Of a stretch of DNA of 60,826 bases, positions 44,762 through 53,749 are shown piece by piece (within the stretch, counting starts at the first letter, position 1; the number at the start of each line of letters is the position of its first letter). Location of the stretch: positions 1-60,826 of the forward strand of contig CANJXC010000017.1 in the NCBI GenBank assembly GCA_947478845.1, in the 5' to 3' direction. This stretch comes from Spirochaetales bacterium (lineage in GTDB: Bacteria > Spirochaetota > Spirochaetia > JABEVK01). A program made the translations under genes and the position numbers. The notes under the pieces are model-generated. The model made no database searches, was not told where the DNA came from, and saw only the letters and a program-made list of their open reading frames with translations.

Positions 44762-45406
44762 ATGAGACAGGTTTTACCCTTCGCAGCCATCTTATTCCTG
44801 GCATCCTCGGTCTGGGCCCTCGATGATCTGAGGGGGAAACCCTTCGGAGAAGTCATGGTCAGTACATTGTCGTTCACGGTGTTGACGGTCAGCGTCTACA
44901 ACACCGCTTCCTCCGGCGACTTTCCCGCCCAGGCATGGCCGGACCTTAACGCGGACAAACTGACCCGGGATACCGGGGCCAAGGCCGTCCGTTTGAACGG
45001 GCCACGGTTCTGGACGGTCGACGGCTTGACGGGCGTCGGCGTCGAAGCCGGTGCGGAGAAGAAGACCTTTGCTGGCGTCCGGACCTCCCTCCTGGGCGTC
45101 ATCAAGTTCGATGTCCTGAAAGGCAGGCCCTCAACCACCGCCTTTGAACCGACGCTGGTGTCCCGGACCGTGGCGGTCCGGTTCCTCACTGGTCGTCCTG
45201 TGACCCGTCTCAAGTCGCCAGAAGGAAAGACTTTCGTCTTGATTTCCACCTCCCGGCCCGGGGCGGTGCGTGAGGCTGATGCCGGCCTTCCCCCGGGGTG
45301 GGTACTGACCACCCAGCCCGCCGCCGAAGACCTCGTCCTGCCTGCCCGCAGTGCCGTGGCGCTGCTGCAGGACCGTTCCGAAAATACCTATCAGTCCCTC
45401 GAATAA
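44762..45406 (+). CDS. Secreted protein of unknown function, first gene of efflux operon
   Basis: 214 residues from ATG at 44762 with a signal peptide ending VWALD. The rest is soluble and beta-rich; no family recognised. The -10 box ends 6 bases before this ATG, so the mRNA is probably leaderless; an in-frame ATG 18 bases upstream would lie inside the promoter. It sits 9 bases ahead of the adaptor gene. It may be a periplasmic accessory of the pump, which is inference from position only. Confidence 0.65.
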   Translation: MRQVLPFAAILFLASSVWALDDLRGKPFGEVMVSTLSFTVLTVSVYNTASSGDFPAQAWPDLNADKLTRDTGAKAVRLNGPRFWTVDGLTGVGVEAGAEKKTFAGVRTSLLGVIKFDVLKGRPSTTAFEPTLVSRTVAVRFLTGRPVTRLKSPEGKTFVLISTSRPGAVREADAGLPPGWVLTTQPAAEDLVLPARSAVALLQDRSENTYQSLE

Positions 45407-45415
45407 GGAGCTTTC

Positions 45416-46447
45416 ATGCGACCTCTCTTTTTTTTCGCCGTCCTTTTGCCCGCGCTGTTGTTCACCTCATGTCAGCGGAAAGCCGAGGCCCCCGTGGTCC
45501 AAGGCAGCCTTGAAGCCACCGCAGTCAAGGTCGCTTCCCTCGTGAGCCGGAACGTCCAGGGCGGCCTGGATTTGAACGGGATGCTGCGGGCCGACCAAGA
45601 CGTGGTCATCAAGGCCGAAACCCAGGGACGGATCACGGCGATCCGGGTTCAGGTCGGAGACCGTGTCACAGCAGGGCAAGTGGTTGCCGAGGTGGACGAC
45701 GTGATCAAACGGGCCACGTGGGAGGCCAACCAGGCCAACCTGGAGAAGCTGAAAAAGGACCTTGACCGGATCTCCCTGTTGCGGACCCAAAAGGTGGCCA
45801 GCGACACCGATCTCGATGCGGTGAAGCTGGCGGTGGCCACGGCCCAAAGCCAGGCGATCATTGCTGCCAAGGACCTGGAGAACACCCGGATCAAGGCCCC
45901 CTTCGCTGGAACCATCACCGAGACCTCGGTGACCGTGGGGACCATGGCCAGCATCGGAGCCCCCGTGGTCCACCTGCTCAACCTCGAAAAGACAAAAATT
46001 CTGGTCAACGTGAATGAGAAGGACATTTTCCAGGTCCGCCCCGGAGACACCGTCGAAGTCCGGACCGAGGCCGCGCCTGGGGTGAAGTTAACGGGGAAGG
46101 TCCGGGCCATCAGCCCCCAGGCCTCGGCGGCCCAGAACTTTCCCGTGGAAATCGTCGTGGCCAACCAGGGACCCCTGACGCTCCTCGACGGTCTGTCGGT
46201 GACGGTCCACTTCGCCTTCGGAGAACGACGGGTGCAGGTGATTCCCCGGTCGGCCCTGGTCGGCAGCCTCCAGCAACCCCAGGTTTATGTGATCGAGGGC
46301 GGCCGGGCGGTGCTAAAGACCCTCGGCGTCGGGGGTCAGTTTGACACCGCCTTGGAGGTCACGTCCGGGCTGACGGCCACCGACGCCGTGGTGGTCAGCG
46401 GCCAGAACAACCTCCAGGACGGCATGGCCGTCCAGGTGGTCCCATGA
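45416..46447 (+). CDS. RND efflux periplasmic adaptor (membrane fusion lipoprotein)
   Basis: 343 residues with lipobox LFTSC, a lipoyl-like half (GRITAIRVQVGDRVTAGQVVAEVD), a short alpha-hairpin, the second half-motif (APFAGTITETSVTVGTM) and a beta-barrel domain. It links the inner-membrane pump with the outer-membrane channel. Ends with ATGA overlapping the pump gene. Confidence 0.93.
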   Translation: MRPLFFFAVLLPALLFTSCQRKAEAPVVQGSLEATAVKVASLVSRNVQGGLDLNGMLRADQDVVIKAETQGRITAIRVQVGDRVTAGQVVAEVDDVIKRATWEANQANLEKLKKDLDRISLLRTQKVASDTDLDAVKLAVATAQSQAIIAAKDLENTRIKAPFAGTITETSVTVGTMASIGAPVVHLLNLEKTKILVNVNEKDIFQVRPGDTVEVRTEAAPGVKLTGKVRAISPQASAAQNFPVEIVVANQGPLTLLDGLSVTVHFAFGERRVQVIPRSALVGSLQQPQVYVIEGGRAVLKTLGVGGQFDTALEVTSGLTATDAVVVSGQNNLQDGMAVQVVP

Positions 46448-49400
46448 ACCTGACCAAGTTCTCCATCGGCCGACCCCTGGTCATCCTCGTCCTCTTTGGG
46501 CTGGCCCTGCTCATGGGCGCCAACAGCTTCACCTCGCTGCGTTACGAACTGCTCCCCGACATCTCGACGCCCATCATTGCCATCACAACCGCCTACCCGG
46601 GGGCATCGCCCCGGGAGATTGAAGACGGGGTCAGCAAGATCGTGGAGAACGCCGTTTCGTCGGTGAACCGGGTAGTCCACATCAACACCACCTCGCTGGA
46701 AAATGCGTCGGTGATCACCCTGGAACTGGAACAGGGGGTGGACCTCGATGCCGCCGTCCAGGATGTGCAGCGCAACGTCAACACCGTGGTCAACAAGCTG
46801 CCCGTCGACGCCCAGGTTCCCGTGGTATCGAAGTTCAGCATCAACGACCTTCCCATCCTGCAGGCCTCGGTGACCAGCCAACTGGTGGCCGGGGAGTTCT
46901 ACCGGTTCATGACCGAAACCGTCACTCCCCGGCTGTCCAAGCTCGCCGGGGTCGGCCAGGTGTCCTTGGTGGGCGGAAACCGCCGGGAGATCCGGGTGAA
47001 CCTGGACCAGAACAAGCTCAACCTCTACCGGATCAGCCCCCTGCAGGTTCAGCAGGTGATCAAGAATGCCAACCTCGACGTTCCCGCCGGCACCCTCAAG
47101 GACACCGACGGACAGTACGTGGTCCGGCTTTCCGGCCAGCTCACCTCCCTCGACGAACTGCGCAACCTGGTGCTCTTCAGCTCGCCCCAATATGGCAACA
47201 TCGCCCTGAAAGACGTGGCCGAGGTCCAGGACGGCCTGGCGGAAAGTGTGACCTTGAGCCGGCTGAACGGCAAGGAAGCCATCGGCCTGAACCTGCAGAA
47301 ACAAAGCGGCGCCAACACCGTGAAAATCGCTGCCCTGGTCAAGGCTGAACTGGCTCAGATGGAAGAAGACTTCCGGGTCCAGGGGCTCAAGTTCGCCCTG
47401 ACCAAGGACGATTCGGTGTTCACCATCGACTCGGTGCGGGAAGTGTTCCGCGACATCCTCATCGCCATTATCTTGGTGGGGCTGACGATGTACGTGTTCC
47501 TCCACAGCCTCCGGAACACCCTCATCATCATGATCGCCATACCCTGCACCCTGCTGACCACCTTGCTGGGTGTGGCGTTCTTCAACTTCTCCTTGAACCT
47601 GATTTCGACCCTGGCCCTGACCCTGGTGGTCGGCATCCTGGTCGACGATTCGATCGTGGTCCTGGAGAACACCCACCGCCACCTCGAGATGGGGAAGGAC
47701 AAGGTGCAGTCTGCCCTGGACGGCCAGGGGGAAATCGCCTTCGCGGCCATTTCGATCACCCTGGTCATCGTCATCGCCTTTCTGCCCCTGGCCCTGGTCG
47801 GCGGCCTCATCGGCAGCATCACCCTGCAGTTCGCCCTGGTCATCATCATGGCCACCCTCCTCAGCCTCCTGGTCAGTTTCACCATGACGCCGTTGTTGTC
47901 GTCCCGGTTCGGCCGGTTGGAACACCCCCGGACCAAGGGCTGGTCCGCCGCCTTGACCCGGGGCTTTGACCGGGGGTTCGACGCGGTCATCGAAGGCTTC
48001 GTCGTGGCCCTCCGGTGGTGCTTGAAGCACAAAGTCACCTCGCTGACCGTGTGTCTGGTGATGTTGCTCGGGTCGTTGAGCCTCATCAGTTCCAAGCGTA
48101 TCGGTACCGAGTTCATCACCCCCGTGGACCGGGGCCAGATCTCGGTCACCTTGGAACTTCCCCAGCGTTCCACCCTCGACCAGACCAACCAGACCGCCCA
48201 CGACGCCGAAGAGGTCTTGTTCTCCCTTCCCGAGGTCGCCTCGGCCGTGGTGAGCGTCGGCGCCGCCAACACGGGGTTCTCCAACAAGACGGCCGCCAAC
48301 CTCACCCAGATCGACGTGACCCTGGTTCCCCGGTCGAGCCGGACGAGGAGCTCCCAAGACGTCGGCGAGGCCATCGAAGCCAAACTCAGTCAAATCCCGG
48401 GGGTCAGGGTGAAGGCCTTGGCCATCGGTATCTTGGGCAGCGCCCAGGACCCCATTGCCTACGCCCTGACCGGCACCGACGCGGCCGCCGTCCGGACCGC
48501 CGCCGCCCAACTCGTCCAGGCCCTGCGGGAGATCCCCGGGACGGGGCAGGTGCGGTCGTCGGCCGGGGATGGAAAGCCCGAACTCGACGTGCAGATCGAC
48601 CGGGACCGGATGGCCGGCCTGGGTCTGTCCCTCCAGACGGTGGGCGCCACCCTCCGGGTCGCCCTGACGGGGAACAGCGACCTCATTTACCGGGACCAGG
48701 GCAGCGATGTGGCCCTTCGGATTGTGTTTGACCAGGCTGACCGCCAAAAAACAGCCGATGTGGCTAACATTAGTTTCCTCAACGACCAGGGCAAGGTCGT
48801 CTCGCTCTACCAGTTTGCCCGGGTGGTCCAGACCCTGGGACCCGACAACCTGACCCGGCGCGACCGGCTAACGTCGGTGAGTCTGTCGAGCCAGGCCGTG
48901 GGCCGTTCGGCCGGAGAAATCGGGGCGGACGTCACGGCCTGGGTGGCGGCCCATCCCCTGCCACCGGGGGTCAGCCTCAAGGCCACCGGATCTTTGGCCA
49001 ACCAGGCCGACTCGTTCCAGGCCCTGGGGGCGGCGTTGGCCGTTTCCGTGCTTTTCATCTACGCCATCCTGGTCATCCTGTTCAATTCCTGGCTGTACCC
49101 CATCGCTGTGCTGTTCTCGATTCCCGTGGCCTTCATCGGGGCTCTCCTGGGCCTGTGGTTTACCCATACCACCCTCAATATCTTCAGCATTCTAGGCGTT
49201 CTGATGCTCCTGGGCCTGGTGGCCAAGAACGCCATCCTTCTGGTCGACCGGACCCTGAAAAACCAACAGGAGGGTCTCGGCCTGGCCGAGGCCCTGGAAG
49301 ACGCGGTCCGCACTCGGTTGAGGCCCATCTTCATGACCACCGCCACCATGATCTTCGGCATGCTGCCCGTGGCCCTGGGACTCGGTTCCTCCGGGGAGGT

Positions 49401-49524
49401 GAAGGCCTCGGTGGGGGTGGTGCTCATCGGCGGCCTGACTTCGTCACTCATCCTGACCATTTTTGTGGTCCCGGTGTTCCAGGCCCTGGTCTACCGGCTC
49501 AAGACAAGGAAGACCCATGCGTAA
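46444..49524 (+). CDS. RND-family efflux pump, AcrB/MdtB type
   Basis: 1026 residues with twelve predicted membrane helices and two large periplasmic loops. Proton-relay residues are present: VDDSIVVLEN in TM4 (Asp pair) and LVAKNAILLVD with Lys in TM10. GASPREIEDGV is the usual N-terminal motif. It is of the drug (HAE) type rather than the heavy-metal type by the DD motif; the substrate cannot be read. Runs on into the outer-membrane factor gene with an 8-base overlap. Confidence 0.96.
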   Translation: MNLTKFSIGRPLVILVLFGLALLMGANSFTSLRYELLPDISTPIIAITTAYPGASPREIEDGVSKIVENAVSSVNRVVHINTTSLENASVITLELEQGVDLDAAVQDVQRNVNTVVNKLPVDAQVPVVSKFSINDLPILQASVTSQLVAGEFYRFMTETVTPRLSKLAGVGQVSLVGGNRREIRVNLDQNKLNLYRISPLQVQQVIKNANLDVPAGTLKDTDGQYVVRLSGQLTSLDELRNLVLFSSPQYGNIALKDVAEVQDGLAESVTLSRLNGKEAIGLNLQKQSGANTVKIAALVKAELAQMEEDFRVQGLKFALTKDDSVFTIDSVREVFRDILIAIILVGLTMYVFLHSLRNTLIIMIAIPCTLLTTLLGVAFFNFSLNLISTLALTLVVGILVDDSIVVLENTHRHLEMGKDKVQSALDGQGEIAFAAISITLVIVIAFLPLALVGGLIGSITLQFALVIIMATLLSLLVSFTMTPLLSSRFGRLEHPRTKGWSAALTRGFDRGFDAVIEGFVVALRWCLKHKVTSLTVCLVMLLGSLSLISSKRIGTEFITPVDRGQISVTLELPQRSTLDQTNQTAHDAEEVLFSLPEVASAVVSVGAANTGFSNKTAANLTQIDVTLVPRSSRTRSSQDVGEAIEAKLSQIPGVRVKALAIGILGSAQDPIAYALTGTDAAAVRTAAAQLVQALREIPGTGQVRSSAGDGKPELDVQIDRDRMAGLGLSLQTVGATLRVALTGNSDLIYRDQGSDVALRIVFDQADRQKTADVANISFLNDQGKVVSLYQFARVVQTLGPDNLTRRDRLTSVSLSSQAVGRSAGEIGADVTAWVAAHPLPPGVSLKATGSLANQADSFQALGAALAVSVLFIYAILVILFNSWLYPIAVLFSIPVAFIGALLGLWFTHTTLNIFSILGVLMLLGLVAKNAILLVDRTLKNQQEGLGLAEALEDAVRTRLRPIFMTTATMIFGMLPVALGLGSSGEVKASVGVVLIGGLTSSLILTIFVVPVFQALVYRLKTRKTHA

Positions 49525-50872
49525 ACTGTTCGTCCTCGGGGGCCTAGCCCTCACAATGGGCCTCGGCGCCGAGACCCTGACCCTCGACCAAGCCGTGGAG
49601 CGAGCCCTGGCCCACAACCTCGGGCTCCGGACCCAGGATGCGGTGGTGGGATCGAAGAAGACTGCCAACGACCTCAGCTTCAACAGGCTGTTTCCCACGG
49701 TCCAGATCAATGGCGGAATGAGTCTGCTGTCGGCGCCGGAGAGCTCCAAGGCCCTGGCTGGCGTGACCCCTGTGGTGGTCGCCGGTGCTCTCAAACCGCC
49801 TTTCATCAACAACGTCTACGTCACCCCCGACGCGGCCACCGCCCTGGGGGGCCTCACCGTCCAATGGCCCCTGACCGTGGCGGCCTTCGAGGGGATGACC
49901 CAGGCGGCCCTCGAGTACCGGAACGCGGTGACGGGCCGGGAACAGGCGGCCCGGACACTGAAAACCAGCGTGAGCAAGGCTTACTTTTCCCTCGTCGTAC
50001 TTCAAGAGTCGATCCGGCTCAGCGAGCGGCAACTGGTCAACGCCGAAGAACGACTTCGTCAGATTACTCTCAGCAACCAGGCCGGTCAGGCCACCGAGCT
50101 GAGTCTGCTCCAGGCCCAGATGGCCCGACATGGGGTTTTGCCAGTGTTGAACACTTACCGGCAGAACGCTCAGCAGGCCCTGTTGGCCCTCGAGAGCCTC
50201 CTTGGTATGGACCCTGACCCGGGGCTGACCTTAAGCGAGGCCCCCGTCCTTTCGCTGCCTGCCGTCCTTCCCACCCCGGGGGAAGTCGTGGAACGGGGCC
50301 TGGGACGGAACCTGGAGCGGAAGGTCCTTGAGGGAACCCTAGCTTCAGTGGTTCAGCAGAAGGCCTCGTTGGACGCCCTGTTGTTCCCGTCCCTAGTGCT
50401 GCAGTACAGCGCCGATCCCGCCGTGAACAACCCGGGGGCCGTCGATTGGAAGGAAGTTGACAATTGGAAACAGAGGACCGGCGGCTTCTCGGCCCAGGTC
50501 GTCTGGAAGCTCGACCCTTGGCTTCCGGGGTCTTCATTCTGGGTGAACCGTCAGGCCTTGGAGGCTCAGGAAACCGCGGCCCAACTGAACCTCGACCAGT
50601 CCCGGAGGAAGCTCAGGACCGATGCGCTGAACCTCCTCGAGGCCCTCAAAAGGGGACAGGAGAACGCAGCCACCTGGTCGGAGATTGCCCGGGAGGCCGA
50701 CCGGGTGGTGGAACTCACCAAGGCCGGCTACGCCTCGGGGTCGAAGACTGTCCTCGAGGTCAACGATGCCGAGTTGAGCGCCCAGTCGGCCCAGTTGAAC
50801 CTGCTGAGCGTGCGTCAGACCCTCTACGCGGCGTGGCTAGATCTCCAAGATTTGATGGGGGATGCTCCCTGA
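49517..50872 (+). CDS. TolC-family outer membrane efflux channel
   Basis: 451 residues from ATG at 49517, with signal peptide ending GLGAE and two long alpha-helical repeats of the OEP family (LTLDQAVERALAHNLGLRTQD near the start, then LDQSRRKLRTDALNLLEALK and SARSAQLNLLSVRQTLY-like helices near the end). Completes the tripartite efflux system. Confidence 0.9.
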   Translation: MRKLFVLGGLALTMGLGAETLTLDQAVERALAHNLGLRTQDAVVGSKKTANDLSFNRLFPTVQINGGMSLLSAPESSKALAGVTPVVVAGALKPPFINNVYVTPDAATALGGLTVQWPLTVAAFEGMTQAALEYRNAVTGREQAARTLKTSVSKAYFSLVVLQESIRLSERQLVNAEERLRQITLSNQAGQATELSLLQAQMARHGVLPVLNTYRQNAQQALLALESLLGMDPDPGLTLSEAPVLSLPAVLPTPGEVVERGLGRNLERKVLEGTLASVVQQKASLDALLFPSLVLQYSADPAVNNPGAVDWKEVDNWKQRTGGFSAQVVWKLDPWLPGSSFWVNRQALEAQETAAQLNLDQSRRKLRTDALNLLEALKRGQENAATWSEIAREADRVVELTKAGYASGSKTVLEVNDAELSAQSAQLNLLSVRQTLYAAWLDLQDLMGDAP

Positions 50873-51253
50873 CCTATGGTCGCCAAACCGACTTGGGTGC
50901 CGCTACGGGTGGCGCCGTCGACCAGTTGGCTGGGTTGCTGCAAGTTCCCTGGCCGGCCACAAAAGACCTCAAGATTGCGTCGAGGTTGGACAATTCTAGC
51001 CAGATCCGTTTGAGGTCGCTTGTCGATTCACCACCTTGCGCAACATGCCGAAACCCATTTTAGGAAAAACGCCATGTCTCCAACGATGAGCTCCCCGTTT
51101 ACGCCCATGGTCGGGAATACAGAGGGCACGGTAACCTCAATGAGCTCGGCATAGACTAGCTCCGGGAGTTCGCCTGAGGCCAGGCATTTCCATAATTTGC
51201 ATTATGTTGCACTTTTCGCTGTCCATTATGTCGTACCTCTTGGACTTGCTCGC
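50873..51253. other. Non-coding or degenerate stretch between the efflux operon and HigBA
   Basis: No supported gene. Short minus-strand frames without starts can be read between 51060 and 51190, which could be a remnant. TTGCATTATGT occurs near 51200 and again near 59010 upstream of HicAB, a shared feature of the two TA promoter regions. Confidence 0.4.
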
Positions 51254-51274
51254 TATGCGCCAATGGCGTATAAC
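51246..51274 (+). promoter_or_regulatory. higBA promoter and HigA-type operator
   Basis: TTGCTC (51246-51251), a 17-base spacer, TATAAC (51269-51274), and 5 bases to the higB ATG, so leaderless. An 8-3-8 inverted repeat TATGCGCC-AAT-GGCGTATA (51254-51272, one mismatch) covers the -10 box, a classic autoregulatory operator position. Confidence 0.65.
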
Positions 51275-51279
51275 GGATT

Positions 51280-51597
51280 ATGGAGTTCATTGAGACCTCG
51301 GTCTTCACGCGACTGATCGATACCTTGCTCGACTCGGATCAATACCGGGCACTTCAGGATGCTCTCATCCTCCGCCCCGAGGCCGGCGACTTGATCCAGG
51401 GCACCGAAGGGCTCCGCAAGATCCGGTGGGGTGCGGAGGGCCGAGGGAAACGTGGCGGTCTGCGGGTTATCTACTACTTCAAAAACGACCGCGGACAAAT
51501 CTACTTCTTGTTCGCCTACCCGAAGAACAAGCAGGAAGATCTGTCGGCGGAGCAGAAATCGGTGCTGACCAAGTTGGTCAAGGACGAGTGGAAATGA
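51280..51597 (+). CDS. higB: RelE/HigB-type toxin
   Basis: 105 residues in the HigB/RelE fold: GLRKIRWGAEGRGKRGGLRVIYYF, then IYFLFAYPKNKQEDLSAEQ, a pattern of ribosome-dependent mRNA endonucleases. The toxin gene comes first, as in HigBA. ATGA overlap with higA. Confidence 0.88.
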   Translation: MEFIETSVFTRLIDTLLDSDQYRALQDALILRPEAGDLIQGTEGLRKIRWGAEGRGKRGGLRVIYYFKNDRGQIYFLFAYPKNKQEDLSAEQKSVLTKLVKDEWK

Positions 51598-51884
51598 AAG
51601 ATGAGGATTTTGCTGAACTGGTCGAAAGCGTCAAAGAGGCTGGTGCGATTATGCGAGGCGAGGCACAGCCCAGTCGCCGGATCGAGGTCACCAGCCTCGA
51701 CATCAAAGCGATCCGCGAAGGAACGAAGAAGTCCCAAAACGAGTTTGCTCTCATGATTGGTGTCAGTCTGGGAACCCTCCGCAACTGGGAGCAAGGACGC
51801 CGAAAGCCTGACGGTCCTGCGCGGGCACTACTGAAGGTCGTGGCCCAGAATCCGGCCTACGTGGAGCAGGTCCTGACTCACTGA
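51594..51884 (+). CDS. higA: HigA-type antitoxin (XRE helix-turn-helix)
   Basis: 96 residues; the C-terminal half has the helix-turn-helix (SQNEFALMIGVSLGTLRNWEQGRRKPDGPA). It neutralises HigB and represses the promoter. It is the last gene of island I; the end-repeat heptamers begin 4 bases after its stop. Confidence 0.9.
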   Translation: MKDEDFAELVESVKEAGAIMRGEAQPSRRIEVTSLDIKAIREGTKKSQNEFALMIGVSLGTLRNWEQGRRKPDGPARALLKVVAQNPAYVEQVLTH

Positions 51885-51888
51885 AGTC

Positions 51889-51907
51889 TGACGCCACTAT
51901 CGACGCC
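51889..51907 (+). repeat. Right-end heptamer pair, island I
   Basis: TGACGCC-N5-CGACGCC, the same 12-base spacing as the left-end pairs, followed by CAATTGAATACGAACC. About 80 extra bases separate this block from the attachment repeat compared with island II. Confidence 0.7.
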
Positions 51908-52012
51908 AATTGAATACGAACCCAGGGGCTGAATATGGAAGGATTACCACATAAGCCCTTCATATGCGGCTCTATATAGCTCTTTATGAGGTATAAAGTT
52001 AAGGATGCTGTA

Positions 52013-52064
52013 TTCAGGTACTAGTGCCGCGAGGCGTGAAGGTTCGAGTCCTTTCCTGGGCAAC
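52013..52064 (+). repeat. Attachment site copy 2
   Basis: Identical over 52 bases to 43057-43108 of tRNA-Leu. The 5' half of the tRNA is absent, so it is not a tRNA gene. Confidence 0.93.
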
Positions 52065-52211
52065 TGCTAACCCCGTGCAGCGAAAGGGTTTAAAGCTCAC
52101 CGTAAGGTGGGCTTTTTTATTGCCCAAGGGCTTTCGGGGCACTGACGCCAGTATTGACGCCGTTTGGTTTGCAGCCCTGGTTCGATGGAATGTAGCGAGA
52201 TTTCGGGACTG
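52065..52211 (+). repeat. Shared left-end sequence, copy 2
   Basis: Similar to 43109-43258, with hairpin AGCTCACC-GTAA-GGTGGGCT plus T-run (about 52093-52117) and heptamers TGACGCC-N5-TGACGCC at 52143-52161. The following 150 bases to the first gene hold no recognised feature. Confidence 0.83.
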
Positions 52212-52365
52212 AACTGAGTGGGTCGTCTTCAGTTTGGTGCCAAGTGGGGCAAATCCAAAGACACATGCCCAAGCCCGCTTGTGACTTCGCCCGTACTAGT
52301 TGCATCAATCTAATCCGATCGCATGTAGACAGGTGCCGATTCCTGAGCATACCATTCAGGTATCT

Positions 52366-53211
52366 ATGCCCCGCGTTGCTCGCCCAAATCCCAAGCTTGA
52401 TCAGACCTCCTCTGCCCTCCGCCACCGGATGACGATTGTGATCCTTGGCCTGGATGCCGTTGCCGTCGCTGTGCTCATGATGACCTCGGGTTACAGGGGA
52501 GCGTCGGACCTTCTCACTTTGGTGGGCTTAGGCGATTCCTTCGGTCTGCTGGCAGCCGCTTTTCTCTACCTGACCCTCCTCATTTCTCCCCTGGCACTCG
52601 TCTTCCCGAAATTGCCGCACAAGCAGAATTGGTTTCTGGCTCGGCGTGGCCTGGGACTCTCCAGCCTGCTCTTTGCCCTTCCCCACGCTTTGGTTTCTTT
52701 CTTCGGACCTCTCGGGGGGATCGCCGGGATTCCCTTCCTAGACCCTTATTCGGGCTGGGCCCTGGTACTGGGGCTGGTGGCGCTGGTCGTTCTCATTGTC
52801 TTGGGGAGCACCGCCTGGGATGGCGCCGTTCGGAAACTAGGCCAAGCGAGATGGAAGCTCCTTCACCGGACGGTTTATCTGGCGGCAGTGTTGGTCCTCA
52901 TCCACTTGATGCTCATCGGCACCCACTACGGCGACCCGCATTCACCATGGACCTTCTGGAGCCTGGCCGCCGTTGGCTTCCTCTTGTTCCTCGAAGCCCT
53001 TCGGTTCGACCACTGGTGGTCCAAGCGATTTCCTCAAGACAGACGCTTTGGACCTGCCTCGCTTCTCGCCGTGGCGCTGATCACCTCAACCTGGTTCTGG
53101 ACCTCGTCCCATCCGGAGACCGCAAGCGTCGGTGCCGGAGTCCGCTGGGTCACCGGACACCATGGAATGGTCCTCCCCGCTCCTGCCGAAACCGCCGAGG
53201 CCAAGCCTTGA
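52366..53211 (+). CDS. Ferric-reductase-like / YedZ-type heme membrane protein
   Basis: 281 residues, about seven membrane helices. Spaced His residues in helices (LPHALVSFF, LLHRTVYLAAVLVLIHLMLIG) fit the two-heme ferric-reductase-like transmembrane family that includes YedZ/MsrQ. It could pass electrons to a periplasmic copper or reductase partner. Start at 52366 is the first plausible ATG; MTIVIL at 52429 is an alternative. The stop overlaps the next start (TGATG). Confidence 0.72.
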   Translation: MPRVARPNPKLDQTSSALRHRMTIVILGLDAVAVAVLMMTSGYRGASDLLTLVGLGDSFGLLAAAFLYLTLLISPLALVFPKLPHKQNWFLARRGLGLSSLLFALPHALVSFFGPLGGIAGIPFLDPYSGWALVLGLVALVVLIVLGSTAWDGAVRKLGQARWKLLHRTVYLAAVLVLIHLMLIGTHYGDPHSPWTFWSLAAVGFLLFLEALRFDHWWSKRFPQDRRFGPASLLAVALITSTWFWTSSHPETASVGAGVRWVTGHHGMVLPAPAETAEAKP

Positions 53212-53747
53212 TGCGGACAACGGCACTTGCCGTGGTTATGTTGATTCTCAGTGCTCCTGCCTGGGGCCACGTGGTCCTGGCTGATGGAACCATCGGGGTG
53301 ACGATGCACATCGACCCCGACGACTCTCCCATAGCAGGCAAGACGAGTCGGTTTTACTTCTGGTTCAAAGACACCACGGGACACCTCAATCCAAACAGAT
53401 GCAAAGGAACCTTCAGTGTTGCACTGGACGACTGGATGGTCACGGGTCAGCCCCTGTTTGCCCAAAAGGACTCAGGGTTGATTTCGGTGCACGAAGTGAC
53501 CTTTTCGAAACCGGGCGTCTACACGGTACGGGTCAACGGTTACCCGATGGGCAACGTCACCTTCCAGCCCTTCCTTCTGCAGTTTTCCGTGAGGGTCGAA
53601 CCAGGTGACTCTGGGGTGGCCGATGACGCCCTTGTTTCGAGAAACTGGTTTCTCGACCACGCCCCGGTGTTGCTTGGTGGAGTTCTGGTGGCGGGACTGA
53701 TTCTCTGGCTGGGACTTCGTCCCCCTCGACCCAGGAGAAAATCGTGA
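53211..53747 (+). CDS. Secreted, C-terminally anchored protein with predicted N-terminal His
   Basis: 178 residues: a signal peptide ending PAWG, so the mature protein should begin HVVLADG, then a beta-sandwich-like domain and a C-terminal membrane helix with a basic tail. An N-terminal His is the hallmark of copper-brace proteins such as YcnI, and similar starts occur in two other proteins of this operon. Family not recognised. Confidence 0.6.
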   Translation: MRTTALAVVMLILSAPAWGHVVLADGTIGVTMHIDPDDSPIAGKTSRFYFWFKDTTGHLNPNRCKGTFSVALDDWMVTGQPLFAQKDSGLISVHEVTFSKPGVYTVRVNGYPMGNVTFQPFLLQFSVRVEPGDSGVADDALVSRNWFLDHAPVLLGGVLVAGLILWLGLRPPRPRRKS

Positions 53748-53749
53748 TC

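Larger units (their letters stand above)
43109..52064 (+). mobile_element. Island I: 9.0-kb tRNA-Leu genomic island with efflux cargo and HigBA
   Basis: Bounded by exact 52-base repeats of the tRNA-Leu 3' half. Contents: tetR, a lipoprotein, a secreted protein, RND adaptor, pump, outer-membrane factor, and HigBA next to the right boundary. By eye it is more GC-rich than the core. Paired TGACGCC heptamers 12 bases apart lie about 80 bases inside the left end and about 110 bases from the right boundary. No integrase gene is present, so mobilisation would need a recombinase from elsewhere. Confidence 0.85.

Noticed and set aside
46336-48747. 803-codon open frame antisense to the RND pump
   Set aside because: Gly/Asp/His-rich composition typical of the reverse strand of a GC-rich membrane protein gene; the plus strand encodes a textbook RND pump.
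50464-51063. Plus-strand ORF overlapping the outer-membrane factor and extending past it
   Set aside because: Most of it is an out-of-frame reading of the TolC-family gene; the tail past 50872 shows no family features.
52013-52064. Second tRNA-Leu gene
   Set aside because: Only the 3' half is present; the acceptor 5' strand and D-arm are missing, so it is an attachment duplicate.
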